DNA of 64,000 nt from a virus, in IMG/VR virus record IMGVR_UViG_3300028596_000009, positions 62,001 to 126,000 of that record; one strand, 5' to 3'. How positions within the stretch are numbered: the first letter of the stretch is position 1; every line of letters starts with the position of its first letter. This document shows, in pieces, positions 29,143-37,063 of the stretch. A model generated the notes under the pieces. That model worked only from the letters and a program-made list of their open reading frames with translations. It had not been told where the DNA came from and did not search any database. The translations under genes and the position numbers were made by a program.

Positions 29143-29887
29143 CGAAGTAGCGGAGATCGCGCAACTGCGCAGAGAAGGTGACCTCGGCTCGTACATCCGC
29201 AGCCTGGCTGGCCTCAAGGTCAAAGCCAGGCCGGAGTACCAGGCAATCCAGTGCCCGTTGTGCGGCGCCCCTCCCAACCAGTCCTGCACCGGACTGCGCG
29301 GGAAGCGCCTGGGTGCCGGAGTGCATGAGGCCCGGATCGGCGCGATCTCTCCGCAGGAGGTGACGTCGATGGGTGGAGCATGGCCCGTCGGTCTTCCCAT
29401 GGAAAGGGAGAATGACGAAGTGAACCTGAACAACGAGCAGGCTGTCAGAGCTGCCGCCCTGCAAGCGGCGGCCGTCACGGTGGCGTCCATCAACGGCGAC
29501 GAGAACGACGTGATACTGCTCGCCGAGGAGTACGCCGCGTACATCCGGGGCGGCCCGGCCAGTTTCCAGCGCAACCCGGACGAGGAGTTCTCGAAGCCGT
29601 CCGAGGCGTGGGCCGAGCCGGACCCGGCGTCCATGGCGCAGGAGTTCGCGACCAGCGGCTACAACGCCAGGACCAAGGAGGAGTTCGGCAAGGTCTGGAA
29701 GGCCGCGAGCGACGCCGGGGTCATGGGGACGGTGGTGATCCTCAGCGACGGTGAGCAGCAGGAGCTGGGGGCGTACCTGACGGTGATGGCGGCCAAGTTC
29801 AAGGATCCGAACCAGGTCTCTGACCCGAACCGGTCTTCGGAGCGGGAGAGGGCCCGGCAGACGATCCGGTCCGACATGGGCCTGTAG
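29123..29887 (+). CDS. hypothetical protein with zinc motif, possible internal start
   Basis: 254 residues. Residues ~44-68 carry CPL-CGAPPNQSC ... H-x2-R, the same small zinc motif as the 16.4-kb gene. Inside the gene, at 29400, there is a full GGAAAGGGAGAATGACGAA ribosome site before an in-frame GTG (29420). A second product of about 155 residues may therefore be made, or two former genes fused. The C-terminal part is Ala/Glu-rich and helical. Confidence 0.7.
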   Translation: MARPTHDEVAEIAQLRREGDLGSYIRSLAGLKVKARPEYQAIQCPLCGAPPNQSCTGLRGKRLGAGVHEARIGAISPQEVTSMGGAWPVGLPMERENDEVNLNNEQAVRAAALQAAAVTVASINGDENDVILLAEEYAAYIRGGPASFQRNPDEEFSKPSEAWAEPDPASMAQEFATSGYNARTKEEFGKVWKAASDAGVMGTVVILSDGEQQELGAYLTVMAAKFKDPNQVSDPNRSSERERARQTIRSDMGL

Positions 29888-29900
29888 GTCCATCTGGCTG

Positions 29901-29935
29901 AACCCCTCGCCGGATGTGCTCTGACGAGGGGTTTT
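29901..29935 (+). terminator. intrinsic terminator
   Basis: AACCCCTCG pairs with CGAGGGGTT (9 bp) followed by TTCC, ending the long 27.4-29.9 kb unit. Confidence 0.75.
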
Positions 29936-29962
29936 CCTGTACCCCGCCACGACTTAATCTGT

Positions 29963-30009
29963 ACTGTCAGGTACACTCATTGACAGTCAACAGGAATCAG
30001 ATGTAGGGT
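29963..30009 (+). promoter_or_regulatory. operator-promoter of HTH regulator gene
   Basis: TTGACA (29980), 18 bases, TAGGGT (30004). A perfect inverted repeat ACTGTCA-N11-TGACAGT (29963-29987) overlaps the -35, and a second repeat TGTAC-N6-GTACA sits in its centre. A repressor bound here would cover the -35, consistent with autoregulation by the HTH protein encoded next. Confidence 0.65.
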
Positions 30010-30038
30010 TCCGAACAGAAAGTATCGGTGAGGTCAAC

Positions 30039-30473
30039 GTGAACACACGGGAAAACGTCAGCGAGTCCGTCCGGGCCCTGATGGGACTGCGTGGGATGAA
30101 CAGCATGTCTGAGCTGGCAGAACTGCTCGACGTGCACCCCGAGTACATGCCCCGCAAGGTCCGGGAAGGGCGGTGGACCCTGGAAGACCTCGACGTACTG
30201 AGCGAGATCTTCGAAGTCACCCCCGCCGCCCTGGTGTCCGGCGAGAACCTGGCCCAGCGACCCACCTTCCCCGGCAAGCAGCGTCTCTTCGAGGTCATTT
30301 TCACCCTCGAAGGCGGAGCAAAGCTGGTCTGCCTGGAGGAGGCGGGAAGCAGCGGAGACGCCATCAAGTCCATCACCGGCGTCTGGGCCCCGCCCGAGGA
30401 GGTCACCAACATCAGCACCAAGGAGAAGAGGTACTTCCAGGTGCACATCCCCTCCCTGGAAGGCCAGCGGTGA
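30039..30473 (+). CDS. XRE-like helix-turn-helix regulator
   Basis: 144 residues, GTG start. Residues 5-65 form a Cro/C1-type bundle (SELAELLDVHPEYMPRKVREG as turn and recognition helix, then LEDLDVLSEIFEVTPAALVSG). The C-terminal half is beta-rich and may sense or dimerise. Directly behind a palindromic operator. Confidence 0.8.
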   Translation: MNTRENVSESVRALMGLRGMNSMSELAELLDVHPEYMPRKVREGRWTLEDLDVLSEIFEVTPAALVSGENLAQRPTFPGKQRLFEVIFTLEGGAKLVCLEEAGSSGDAIKSITGVWAPPEEVTNISTKEKRYFQVHIPSLEGQR

Positions 30474-30784
30474 TACCCCACTTCGAACCGGCCAGCAATC
30501 CGTTCGACGGTGACGACACCGAGACGCCCGAGTCCTACGCCGCACAGACCTGTGCCTGTAAGGAGCCGGACGTCTGGATGGAGATCAGCGAAGGCGATCT
30601 GGTCTGGGGATGCGACGGCTGCAAGAAGCCGATGAGCGACTGGTTCACCGAGAGCGTCCTGATGAACCCCATCAAGGTCTCGTACACGGTCGAGCCCGGC
30701 TGCTGCACCTGCAACATGTTGGACCAGTTTTCCTGCGACTGCGATCAGTGGCCCGTGGTGAAGCCGGTCATAGGAGAAGGATGA
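30470..30784 (+). CDS. Cys-rich zinc protein
   Basis: 104 residues; GTG overlaps the regulator's stop. Cys pattern C-x-C (~24), C-x2-C (CDGC, ~45), CC-x-C (~82), C-x-C (~90), enough for one or two zinc sites. Acidic otherwise. Confidence 0.7.
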   Translation: MIPHFEPASNPFDGDDTETPESYAAQTCACKEPDVWMEISEGDLVWGCDGCKKPMSDWFTESVLMNPIKVSYTVEPGCCTCNMLDQFSCDCDQWPVVKPVIGEG

Positions 30785-30809
30785 TTCAGCACATAGGAAG
30801 GAACACCCG

Positions 30810-32336
30810 GTGAGTGACCTGAAGCCGACCGACGAGCAGCAGGCTGTCATCGACGCCGCCAACGAGGGCGAGACGTTCGTGGTGGACGCGGTCGCCGGTT
30901 CCGGTAAGACCTCGACCCTTCGGATGGCGGCCGAGGCGATGAGCGACCGCAAGATCCTCTACCTGGTCTACAACCGGGCCGCCTCCGACGACGCGAAGAA
31001 GTCGTTCCCGAAGAACGTGGACGTCAAGACCACCTCGGCTCTGGCCTACCGCGACTACGCGGGTGACTACGGGCACCGGCTGATCAACGCCCCGTACGTT
31101 CCCGCCCGCCAGACGGCCCGCCTCCTCGGCATCAACGAGCCGGTGCGGCTTGGCGAGAACATGATCTACCACCAGAACCAGATCGCGCAGTTGGCTGTCG
31201 ACACTGTCGACAACTACGCCCGGTCCGCCGACGTTCAGGTGAGCGAGAAGCACGTCTCCACCAGGGACATGCCGCTGGGTCTGACCCAGGTCCAGGTCGA
31301 CTTCCTCAAGATCACGGCCGCCAAGTGGGCCGAGCAGCTCTGGGAGGAGGCGATCGTCCCGGCGAGCAGCCACCGTTTCACGTTCGACTACGCCTTCAAG
31401 CTGTACGCGATGGCCGACCCCGATCTGTCGCACTACGGCGCCATCTTCATCGACGAGGCGCAGGACTCCAACGACATCGTCGAGCACTTCCTGAAGAACC
31501 AGTGGACCCAGAAGGTGGTCGTGGGAGACCCCGCGCAGCAGCTCTACGGCTGGAGGGGTGCGGTCGACATCATGGGCCGGTTCGACGGTCCGCGTCTGCC
31601 GCTGACTCAGGCATGGCGCTTCGGTGAGGAAGTCGCCGAGGAGGCCAACAAGTGGCTGGAGCACACCGGTACGAAGATCAAGGTGCGAGGCAACCCGCAC
31701 ATGGACTCCCTGGTCCTCGACACGGTCTCCCCGCACCCGAACGCGGTACTGTGCCGGACCAACGCCGCCGCCGTGGACCGGGCTCTGTTCTACCTGGACA
31801 ACGGCCTGAGCGTGGCGGTGGCGGGCGGTACGGACAAGCTGCTGAAGCTGGCCTTCGCCGCCGGTGAGCTGTACAAGGGCGAAGGCACCACCCACCCGGA
31901 GCTGATCGCCTTCAGTACCTGGCAGGAACTGGTCGACTTCACCGAGGAGACCAGCGGCAGCGATCTGAAGGCACTCGTCAATCTCATCCAGATTCACAAG
32001 CCAGGCGGCATCCGCGCGATCTGCAACCGGCTCGTCCCGGAGACGAAGCTGGACGCGAAGAAGATGAAGGTGCCCTTCGAGGGTGAGCCGGACGTGGTGA
32101 TCTCGACGGCACACAAGTCCAAGGGCCGCGAGTGGGGGACGGTTCAGATCGGCGAGGACTTCGAGGTGCCGATGCCGGTGAAGGACCCTCTGACCGGCGA
32201 GGCGGGCCCGGGTCCGATCAAGAGGGCGGACGCGATGCTGCACTACGTCGCTGTCACCCGTGGACGCCAGGCCCTGCACCGGGGCAGTCTCTCCTACATC
32301 GACGGCTACGCGGACGTTCCTCAGGAGACCTGGTGA
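30810..32336 (+). CDS. SF1 DNA helicase (UvrD/Dda-like)
   Basis: 508 residues, GTG start. Motifs in order: Q motif (TDEQQAVIDAA), Walker A AVAGSGKTS (~27-35), Walker B IFIDEAQD (~212), motif III GDPAQQLYGWRGA (~238), motif IV region AWRFGEE (~270), motif V STAHKSKGREW (~433) and motif VI YVAVTRGRQAL (~482). Compact form without the large UvrD insertions, like phage T4 Dda. Unwinds DNA 5'-3' or 3'-5' during replication start or recombination. Confidence 0.93.
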   Translation: MSDLKPTDEQQAVIDAANEGETFVVDAVAGSGKTSTLRMAAEAMSDRKILYLVYNRAASDDAKKSFPKNVDVKTTSALAYRDYAGDYGHRLINAPYVPARQTARLLGINEPVRLGENMIYHQNQIAQLAVDTVDNYARSADVQVSEKHVSTRDMPLGLTQVQVDFLKITAAKWAEQLWEEAIVPASSHRFTFDYAFKLYAMADPDLSHYGAIFIDEAQDSNDIVEHFLKNQWTQKVVVGDPAQQLYGWRGAVDIMGRFDGPRLPLTQAWRFGEEVAEEANKWLEHTGTKIKVRGNPHMDSLVLDTVSPHPNAVLCRTNAAAVDRALFYLDNGLSVAVAGGTDKLLKLAFAAGELYKGEGTTHPELIAFSTWQELVDFTEETSGSDLKALVNLIQIHKPGGIRAICNRLVPETKLDAKKMKVPFEGEPDVVISTAHKSKGREWGTVQIGEDFEVPMPVKDPLTGEAGPGPIKRADAMLHYVAVTRGRQALHRGSLSYIDGYADVPQETW

Positions 32337-32584
32337 CAGTACCGGAAGATAAGGTGCAAACCATCCGTTCCTTCCTCGAATGGGCTGGAAAGAACGGCGT
32401 GCATCTCGCGATGCATGGGCGCCCTCCGTACGGCAAGGAGGGCACCTGGTTCCTCGACGACAGGGAGCGGGAACGGCTCATCGCCTTCCACCTCCTGGAG
32501 ACGGAGAAACGCCATGGCGTGCACCCTTCCGGACTGCAAGGTGTGCGAGAAGACCCGGACTCACCCGGCGTTCAGGCTGGGTGA
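32333..32584 (+). CDS. hypothetical protein
   Basis: 83 residues; GTG overlaps the helicase stop. The first 60 residues look well folded (TIRSFLEWAGKNGVHLAMHG). The last 24 overlap the next small gene, so the true end may not be functionally important. Confidence 0.6.
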   Translation: MTVPEDKVQTIRSFLEWAGKNGVHLAMHGRPPYGKEGTWFLDDRERERLIAFHLLETEKRHGVHPSGLQGVREDPDSPGVQAG

Positions 32585-32645
32585 CCGACAGCTTCTCGAA
32601 CTGATCAAGAAGCAGCGCATAGTCATTCCCCGGCAGCGGGGCTGA
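32514..32645 (+). CDS. small basic protein with C-x4-C-x2-C
   Basis: 43 residues, ATG behind GGAGACGGAGAAACGCC. Cys at 3, 8 and 11, then a basic helix (LLELIKKQRIVIPRQRG). Overlaps the previous gene by 71 bases; its own ribosome site supports it. Confidence 0.55.
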   Translation: MACTLPDCKVCEKTRTHPAFRLGDRQLLELIKKQRIVIPRQRG

Positions 32646-32653
32646 CTTCGACC

Positions 32654-32678
32654 GGGGCCGTCCACAGTGGGCGGCCCC
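32654..32678 (+). terminator. intergenic hairpin
   Basis: GGGGCCG pairs with CGGCCCC (7 bp); no T tract. Weak terminator or attenuator before the next ribosome site. Confidence 0.4.
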
Positions 32679-32699
32679 ACCCGGAAAAGGAGAAAGACC

Positions 32700-32792
32700 A
32701 TGGCCGACGGCGGAATCCACAACCCCAACCCCTGCCCGCAGTGCGGCGGGAGCCAGCCCAGTCACGCGCCCGGCTGCCCGAACGGGAGCTGA
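32700..32792 (+). CDS. 30-residue zinc-knuckle microprotein
   Basis: ATG behind a strong GGAAAAGGAGAAAGACC ribosome site. CPQC at ~13-16 and H-x3-C at ~22-26 form a complete C2HC knuckle, similar to motifs at the ends of larger actinophage zinc proteins. Confidence 0.6.
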   Translation: MADGGIHNPNPCPQCGGSQPSHAPGCPNGS

Positions 32793-32797
32793 CGGCG

Positions 32798-33091
32798 ATG
32801 GGCAAGTACCACTCGACGCACGCCGAGTACGTTCTCGATCAGATTGTCCGGTCCATCACCACCAACACGATCCCCGGCCTCGAACTGTCCAAGAAGTATG
32901 CCTGGAACCTGTTGGGAGAGCTGGCCAACGGCTTCGGTGAGTACATCACCAACGTGATCGACGATCCGGAGACCCCGGAAGAGGACAAGATGCCGTTGCG
33001 CAGGGCATCCGTCCTGTTCCACCAGATGATCCTCGACGCGCGAAAGGAAAGCATCCAACCGCTTCTGGACAAGAAGAAGGTGAACCCCTGA
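32798..33091 (+). CDS. helical hypothetical protein
   Basis: 97 residues. Entirely helical pattern (YVLDQIVRSITTNTIPGLEL; LGELANGFGEYITNVIDD). Its stop overlaps the exonuclease ATG by one base, so it may be its partner. Confidence 0.7.
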   Translation: MGKYHSTHAEYVLDQIVRSITTNTIPGLELSKKYAWNLLGELANGFGEYITNVIDDPETPEEDKMPLRRASVLFHQMILDARKESIQPLLDKKKVNP

Positions 33092-33678
33092 TGTGGTTCC
33101 AGGGCAGCTACTACGTCTCCCTCGACACCGAGTTCATCTCCAACAACCTGACCCGCACCGGCACCCTGTCGATCGGCCTGGCCACCGAGGAACACCGCGC
33201 CTACGGCGTCAACGGACTCGCCGACACCGAGATGCGGGGCCTCGACCCGGACAGCAAGGAGTGGATGCGGGCCAACGTCTGGCCCCACCTGCCCGGCGGC
33301 AGCCCGGAGAACTTCGACCGGTCCAACTCGGCCGTCGCCACCCCCGAGGGCCTGGCCAACCTCGCCGAGAACTTCTTCGGCAAGGTCATGGATGAGGTGA
33401 ACCACGACATGGACAAGGTCGTGGTGGTCGCCCTGTGCGGGGCGCAGGACATGGTCCGGCTGCACGGCCTGTGGGATCACAACTGGGCCATGATGCCCCG
33501 CGTCATTCCCAACTGGTTCCGCGACATCGCCGACATGCGTCGCCGTGCCCACCTGAGCAGCGACCAGCTTCCGGTTCGCAAGAGCGGTGAGCACCACGCC
33601 CTGCTCGACGCGGTCCACCAGCTCGACCAGGTCCGCTTCATCCTGGAGAACGACCCGATGAACGAGGAGGTCTTCTGA
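33091..33678 (+). CDS. DEDD-family 3'-5' exonuclease (RNase H-like)
   Basis: 195 residues. The start WFQGSYYVSLDTEF gives the first acidic pair (D12, E14) after a beta strand. A middle Asp lies near MDKVVVVALCGAQD (~108-121), and HHALLDAVHQLDQ (~165-177) is the closing H-x4-D of the DEDDh type. Resembles small phage/actinobacterial oligoribonuclease-like or 3'-exoribonuclease proteins. Degrades RNA or DNA ends, and may co-operate with the Ro60 system (speculative). Confidence 0.78.
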   Translation: MWFQGSYYVSLDTEFISNNLTRTGTLSIGLATEEHRAYGVNGLADTEMRGLDPDSKEWMRANVWPHLPGGSPENFDRSNSAVATPEGLANLAENFFGKVMDEVNHDMDKVVVVALCGAQDMVRLHGLWDHNWAMMPRVIPNWFRDIADMRRRAHLSSDQLPVRKSGEHHALLDAVHQLDQVRFILENDPMNEEVF

Positions 33679-33872
33679 TGGGCATCCGCAGCTTCTTCGG
33701 GTTCTCCTCCGAGGGCAACGACACCATGGGTCCGGCCGGATCCGAGGCGCAGGAACAGGTCCGGCGCGACCGGTTCGAGAACTCCGGGCAGGCCAGCTCC
33801 GGTACCGGCTACTCGGATCCGGAGATCATCACCAACCCGGTTCCCCGCCAGCGAAGGTCCCACCGGGACTGA
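33678..33872 (+). CDS. small disordered protein
   Basis: 64 residues; ATG overlaps the exonuclease stop. Gly/Ser/Glu-rich and basic end (PVPRQRRSHRD); no stable fold predicted. Confidence 0.6.
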   Translation: MGIRSFFGFSSEGNDTMGPAGSEAQEQVRRDRFENSGQASSGTGYSDPEIITNPVPRQRRSHRD

Positions 33873-33933
33873 CCGGCACACCACCCCAGGGGCGTTCCTT
33901 CACCGGGGCGCCCCTTCCCATGAGGAGAGATCC

Positions 33934-34149
33934 GTGAAGTACCGAGCCGTCCTGAACACCACCGCCTCGTGCACCGTGACCTTCGAGGCGCCGGAGAACG
34001 CCACCACGGAGGAGATGCTCGAAGCGATCGAGGAGACCGACAAGCCGACCCTGTGCAACCACTGCTCCGGCAAGTCGGACCTGAACCTCGGCGACGAGTG
34101 GGACGTGGACTACTTCCAGGGCGCGCCGCAGATCTTCCCGGACAAGTGA
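33934..34149 (+). CDS. small zinc-like protein
   Basis: 71 residues, GTG behind GAGGAGAGATCC. Beta-rich N-terminus, acidic helix, then C-x2-C (CNHC, ~46). Two beta strands end the protein. A hairpin AGGGGCG/CGCCCCT lies just upstream. Confidence 0.65.
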   Translation: MKYRAVLNTTASCTVTFEAPENATTEEMLEAIEETDKPTLCNHCSGKSDLNLGDEWDVDYFQGAPQIFPDK

Positions 34150-34325
34150 GCTGCGAAGTCATACGGATCATCCGGTGTGACGCTGGGTGCGGCGCCGGAT
34201 TCAGGCTCGCGGGACGCAAGGTCTCCGTGGAGCGCATGCGATGGATGGCCACCTGGAACGGGTGGCACAGCCGAGGACGCAACCGGGACATCTGTCCCTG
34301 GTGCTGGAAGGAAGGGAAACGCTGA
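34146..34325 (+). CDS. small zinc-finger-like protein
   Basis: 59 residues; GTG overlaps the previous stop. C-x3-C (CDAGC) near 11 and C-x2-C (CPWC) near 50, with a basic middle (GRKVSVERMRW). Fits a zinc finger of the phage Com/ribbon kind. Confidence 0.65.
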   Translation: MSCEVIRIIRCDAGCGAGFRLAGRKVSVERMRWMATWNGWHSRGRNRDICPWCWKEGKR

Positions 34326-34519
34326 TGCCGCTGAAGATGGTCAGCACGTTCGAGCTGTCGTGCGACAACTGCGACTACGTCGCGGACATGGAGGAGGGCG
34401 AGGTCATGCTCTTTGAGACCCCGGAAGCCGCTACCGCCTACGCGGTGGACTCGGGCTGGAAGTACGCCAACGCCGGTGAGATCCGCTGGTTCTCCTGCCC
34501 CGGATGCGAGGGAAACTGA
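34325..34519 (+). CDS. small zinc-ribbon-like protein
   Basis: 64 residues; ATG overlaps the previous stop. CDNC near 13 and CPGC near 59 bracket an acidic alpha/beta core, a typical small zinc ribbon. Confidence 0.68.
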   Translation: MPLKMVSTFELSCDNCDYVADMEEGEVMLFETPEAATAYAVDSGWKYANAGEIRWFSCPGCEGN

Positions 34520-34836
34520 TGTCTCAGTCTGCTACCGCCTACTTCTTCTACGGCTTCCCGGCCCCGGAGGATCTGAGCCGGGAGGCTCTGGAGTTCGCCC
34601 TGGCGAAGAAGTCCTGGTACCAGGTCGGATATGTGACGGTCGGACCGTACGGCGGGGACAAGCGCCTGTACGTGGTGACTTTCTGCCAGGAGGCCGACAC
34701 CCACAAGGCTGCGGTCTTCAGTCCGCTCGCGCCGCACCGCGTCGAGTTGGACAGGGATGAGCTGCTTGACGTCGCCGCCTTCAACGAGTGGCCAGTGCCG
34801 GACCCGCAGTGGTTCGTCGCCGCCGATCTGTCCTGA
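34519..34836 (+). CDS. member of the four-copy phage family (copy 4)
   Basis: 105 residues; ATG overlaps the previous stop. Opening ATAYFFYGFPAP and closing DPQWFVAADLS match the three tandem genes at 13.6-14.8 kb, 20 kb away. Shorter, lacking part of the middle. Function unknown. Confidence 0.7.
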   Translation: MSQSATAYFFYGFPAPEDLSREALEFALAKKSWYQVGYVTVGPYGGDKRLYVVTFCQEADTHKAAVFSPLAPHRVELDRDELLDVAAFNEWPVPDPQWFVAADLS

Positions 34837-34860
34837 ACACCTCCGGAAAGGGGAAAGCGG

Positions 34861-35004
34861 ATGAGCACGATCATCGTTTCGGGCATGTGGCACTGCCAGG
34901 AGTGCGGTGACAGTGGACCGGTCGAGCCGGTCGAGCCCGGCGAGTCGATTTATGCCGACCACCAGTGCGGCGGCGACTACTACCCGGAGGAGGAGCGGTG
35001 GTGA
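34861..35004 (+). CDS. 47-residue zinc-binding microprotein
   Basis: ATG behind GGAAAGGGGAAAGCGG. WHCQECGD near 10 (C-x2-C) and a later Cys (HQCGG) near 36 make a small zinc site. Acidic, ending ERWW. Confidence 0.6.
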   Translation: MSTIIVSGMWHCQECGDSGPVEPVEPGESIYADHQCGGDYYPEEERW

Positions 35005-35192
35005 CGTTGCCGGAGGAGCGTGAGGAGATCCGCCGCAAGGCGCTGCTCCAGTCGTCCGCGATGCTCATGGCGGCGGTGAACGAACCGTGGGAACCGGCTG
35101 ACCTGCTCGCCGAGAAGGGCGAGGGGTACGTCGAGGAAGTGGTTCTGGAGATCTGCCGGATCGCCGGGAGGCTCCGGCGTCAGGCCGGATAG
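35001..35192 (+). CDS. small helical protein
   Basis: 63 residues; GTG overlaps the previous stop. Helical and charged (REEIRRKALLQSSAMLMAA), with a basic end (GRLRRQAG). Possibly a nucleic-acid or partner-binding helix pair. Confidence 0.65.
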   Translation: MTLPEEREEIRRKALLQSSAMLMAAVNEPWEPADLLAEKGEGYVEEVVLEICRIAGRLRRQAG

Positions 35193-35205
35193 GGAGGGGA
35201 GAAGG

Positions 35206-35673
35206 ATGAACGACGAGGATCTGGGCCTGGTGCGCAGGATCAGCCGCGATCAGGCGAAGGAGTGGGGGATCCCCCACCAGCACACGATGAACCCGCAGCC
35301 GGTCTGCAAGACGTGCCGTGGGCCGGTCGACTGGGTCGACTCCCCGTCCGGGGCGTGGTGGTCGCACTGGAACCACCCGCTGGACGGGCACGACGCGGAG
35401 GTGGAGCTGGCTCCATACGGCAGGGCCTTCTTCATCTCGGCCGAGCACATCGAGTCGAAGCGGTTCCAGGAGGAGTGGTCGCTGGTCTTCCTCGACCCGG
35501 ATCTCCAGGACGCCTGGGAGGTCGCCTACTTCGTGGGGAACGCTGATGGCGAGGCCGACGAGTGGAACGACGCCCGTGATGTTCTCCTGACCCGGGTCCG
35601 GCGCGTCGAGGTGGTGAAGAACGAGTGGCATCCGGTGAGGAATCTGGTGAGCGAAAGTACGCCCAGACCGTAG
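35206..35673 (+). CDS. hypothetical protein with C-x2-C
   Basis: 155 residues, ATG behind AGGGAGGGGAGAAGG. Contains VCKTCRGP (~33) and nearby His (HWNHPLDGHD), suggesting a zinc-binding loop, then an alpha/beta region with FLDPDLQDAWEVAYF. Function unknown. Confidence 0.7.
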   Translation: MNDEDLGLVRRISRDQAKEWGIPHQHTMNPQPVCKTCRGPVDWVDSPSGAWWSHWNHPLDGHDAEVELAPYGRAFFISAEHIESKRFQEEWSLVFLDPDLQDAWEVAYFVGNADGEADEWNDARDVLLTRVRRVEVVKNEWHPVRNLVSESTPRP

Positions 35674-35960
35674 GGGAGAAGTACCGGGTCGTACAGCCGA
35701 AGGACTGGCCGATCGACACGGCCGAGGCGCGGGCCGCTCTGTTCCGGTTCTTCGGGCCGGACATGGAGGAGAAGGACTACCCGGAGTTCACTGCCGCGCT
35801 CGACAAGTATCTGGCCGGTGTGCTGATCGGACTGGGCAACGAGTTCGAGAACCTGGGGATGAGCGCCACCGGCTTGAAGGGGACCGCGTGGTACGGCGAG
35901 GGCTTCAAGGACGCCATGCGCCACATCGAAGAGATCGGCTGGGCGATCGACCCGGACTGA
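35625..35960 (+). CDS. hypothetical protein
   Basis: 111 residues from the GTG inside the previous gene's end (49-base overlap). Acidic, aromatic alpha/beta protein (FRFFGPDMEEKDYPEFTAAL; LAGVLIGLGNEFENLG). No ATG alternative in frame before residue ~48. Confidence 0.65.
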   Translation: MASGEESGERKYAQTVGEKYRVVQPKDWPIDTAEARAALFRFFGPDMEEKDYPEFTAALDKYLAGVLIGLGNEFENLGMSATGLKGTAWYGEGFKDAMRHIEEIGWAIDPD

Positions 35961-35970
35961 AGGAGGCGAC

Positions 35971-36498
35971 ATGCACGACCCGACGACCCGGACGGTCGCG
36001 GAGAACCTGACCTGGATACGTGAGCGGCGGGGTCTGGCCAAGCAGGAGCTGGAGCTGTTGACGGAGGACATCGGCTACGGGGTGACCAGGAAGGTCATCG
36101 GTATGACCGAGAATTTCCACCGCAACGACATCACGGTCAGGGAGCTGATGGCCTGGTCGGCGGCGCTGAAGGTGAGCCCGCTGGATCTGCTGCTTCCGGC
36201 CGACCACGGGGAGAAGGCCGAGGTGACCGGGTTCGGGATGTCGGAGGTCGGTGAGCTGCGCGCCTGGATGGGGAAGGAGAGCGCCTTGCGCAAGACGGTG
36301 ACGCCGTTCGAGCCCACGGAGGAGAACTCGTGGTTCGTGTTCGGCTTTGACGGTGATACGTGGCTGCCGGTGACGGCGCCGCTGACCACGCAGGAGGAGG
36401 CCGACATGCGGCTGGACCGGTTCTCCTACGACCCGAGGTACCAGGGCATGGAGATGAAGGTGATCCGCAGGCGGATCGTTCTGGAGGAGGAAGACTGA
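35971..36498 (+). CDS. XRE-like HTH regulator
   Basis: 175 residues, ATG behind AAGGAGGCGAC. Residues 8-75 form a Cro/C1-type HTH (NLTWIRERRGLAKQELELL then VRELMAWSAALKVSPLDLLL), but with an unusual longer turn. The C-terminal half is mixed alpha/beta and acidic. Confidence 0.78.
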   Translation: MHDPTTRTVAENLTWIRERRGLAKQELELLTEDIGYGVTRKVIGMTENFHRNDITVRELMAWSAALKVSPLDLLLPADHGEKAEVTGFGMSEVGELRAWMGKESALRKTVTPFEPTEENSWFVFGFDGDTWLPVTAPLTTQEEADMRLDRFSYDPRYQGMEMKVIRRRIVLEEED

Positions 36499-36890
36499 TG
36501 GGCAACTCTGTGACGGTGCAGGGCGAGCTGGACATTGTTCCGCCGCTCACCTGGAACGATCTGAAGAAGAACCCGGGCTACCGGCCGGACGCCAAGTACC
36601 ACGACATGCGGATCCTGTTCGACGAGGAGACCGTCGACACCGACAAGGGTGAGCTGGTGTGCCGTACGGGGCTGGAGGTCGGATACGGCGGCAGCAGCAC
36701 CGGCGACCTGCGGTACTCGATGATCGAGAAGCAGTTGACGGAGATTGTCGGGGCGCTGCCGAAGGGCACCGAGCTGAAGGGCTGGCTGGACTGCCGGGAC
36801 GAGCAGGGTGACGTGTGGCGGTTCGCGGTCCGTGACGGCAAGGTCGTCGAGGTGAAGCCGGAGCTGGTCTGGCCGGAGTGGATGTCGTGA
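36498..36890 (+). CDS. hypothetical beta-rich protein
   Basis: 130 residues; ATG overlaps the previous stop. Regular beta strands with charged loops (NSVTVQGELDIVPPLTWNDL; RMLF-type strands; ELKGWLDCRDEQGDVWRFAV). Likely a compact beta sandwich. Family not recognised. Confidence 0.7.
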   Translation: MGNSVTVQGELDIVPPLTWNDLKKNPGYRPDAKYHDMRILFDEETVDTDKGELVCRTGLEVGYGGSSTGDLRYSMIEKQLTEIVGALPKGTELKGWLDCRDEQGDVWRFAVRDGKVVEVKPELVWPEWMS

Positions 36891-37063
36891 ACGACGTAGC
36901 GTGGCTGATGGAACGCCGTATCCGGATGGTCCACCGGAAGAAGCGTCTGGACGGCGGCGGCGGGTCGTACTGCGACCTGTGCTCGAACCACGGCGACATC
37001 CACTGGCCGTGCCGGACGATCCGGGCGCTGGAGGACCGTGACCGGTCCTGGATGGAAGAGTGA
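36887..37063 (+). CDS. small basic protein with Cys cluster
   Basis: 58 residues; GTG overlaps the previous stop (an ATG three codons earlier is also in frame). Basic N-terminus (ERRIRMVHRKKR), then YCDLCSNHGDIHWPC, a C-x2-C ... H ... C zinc-like cluster. Confidence 0.65.
   Translation: MNDVAWLMERRIRMVHRKKRLDGGGGSYCDLCSNHGDIHWPCRTIRALEDRDRSWMEE

Noticed and set aside
30786-32279. 497-codon minus-strand ORF opposite the SF1 helicase
   Set aside because: Shadow of the helicase gene; the plus strand carries all helicase motifs.
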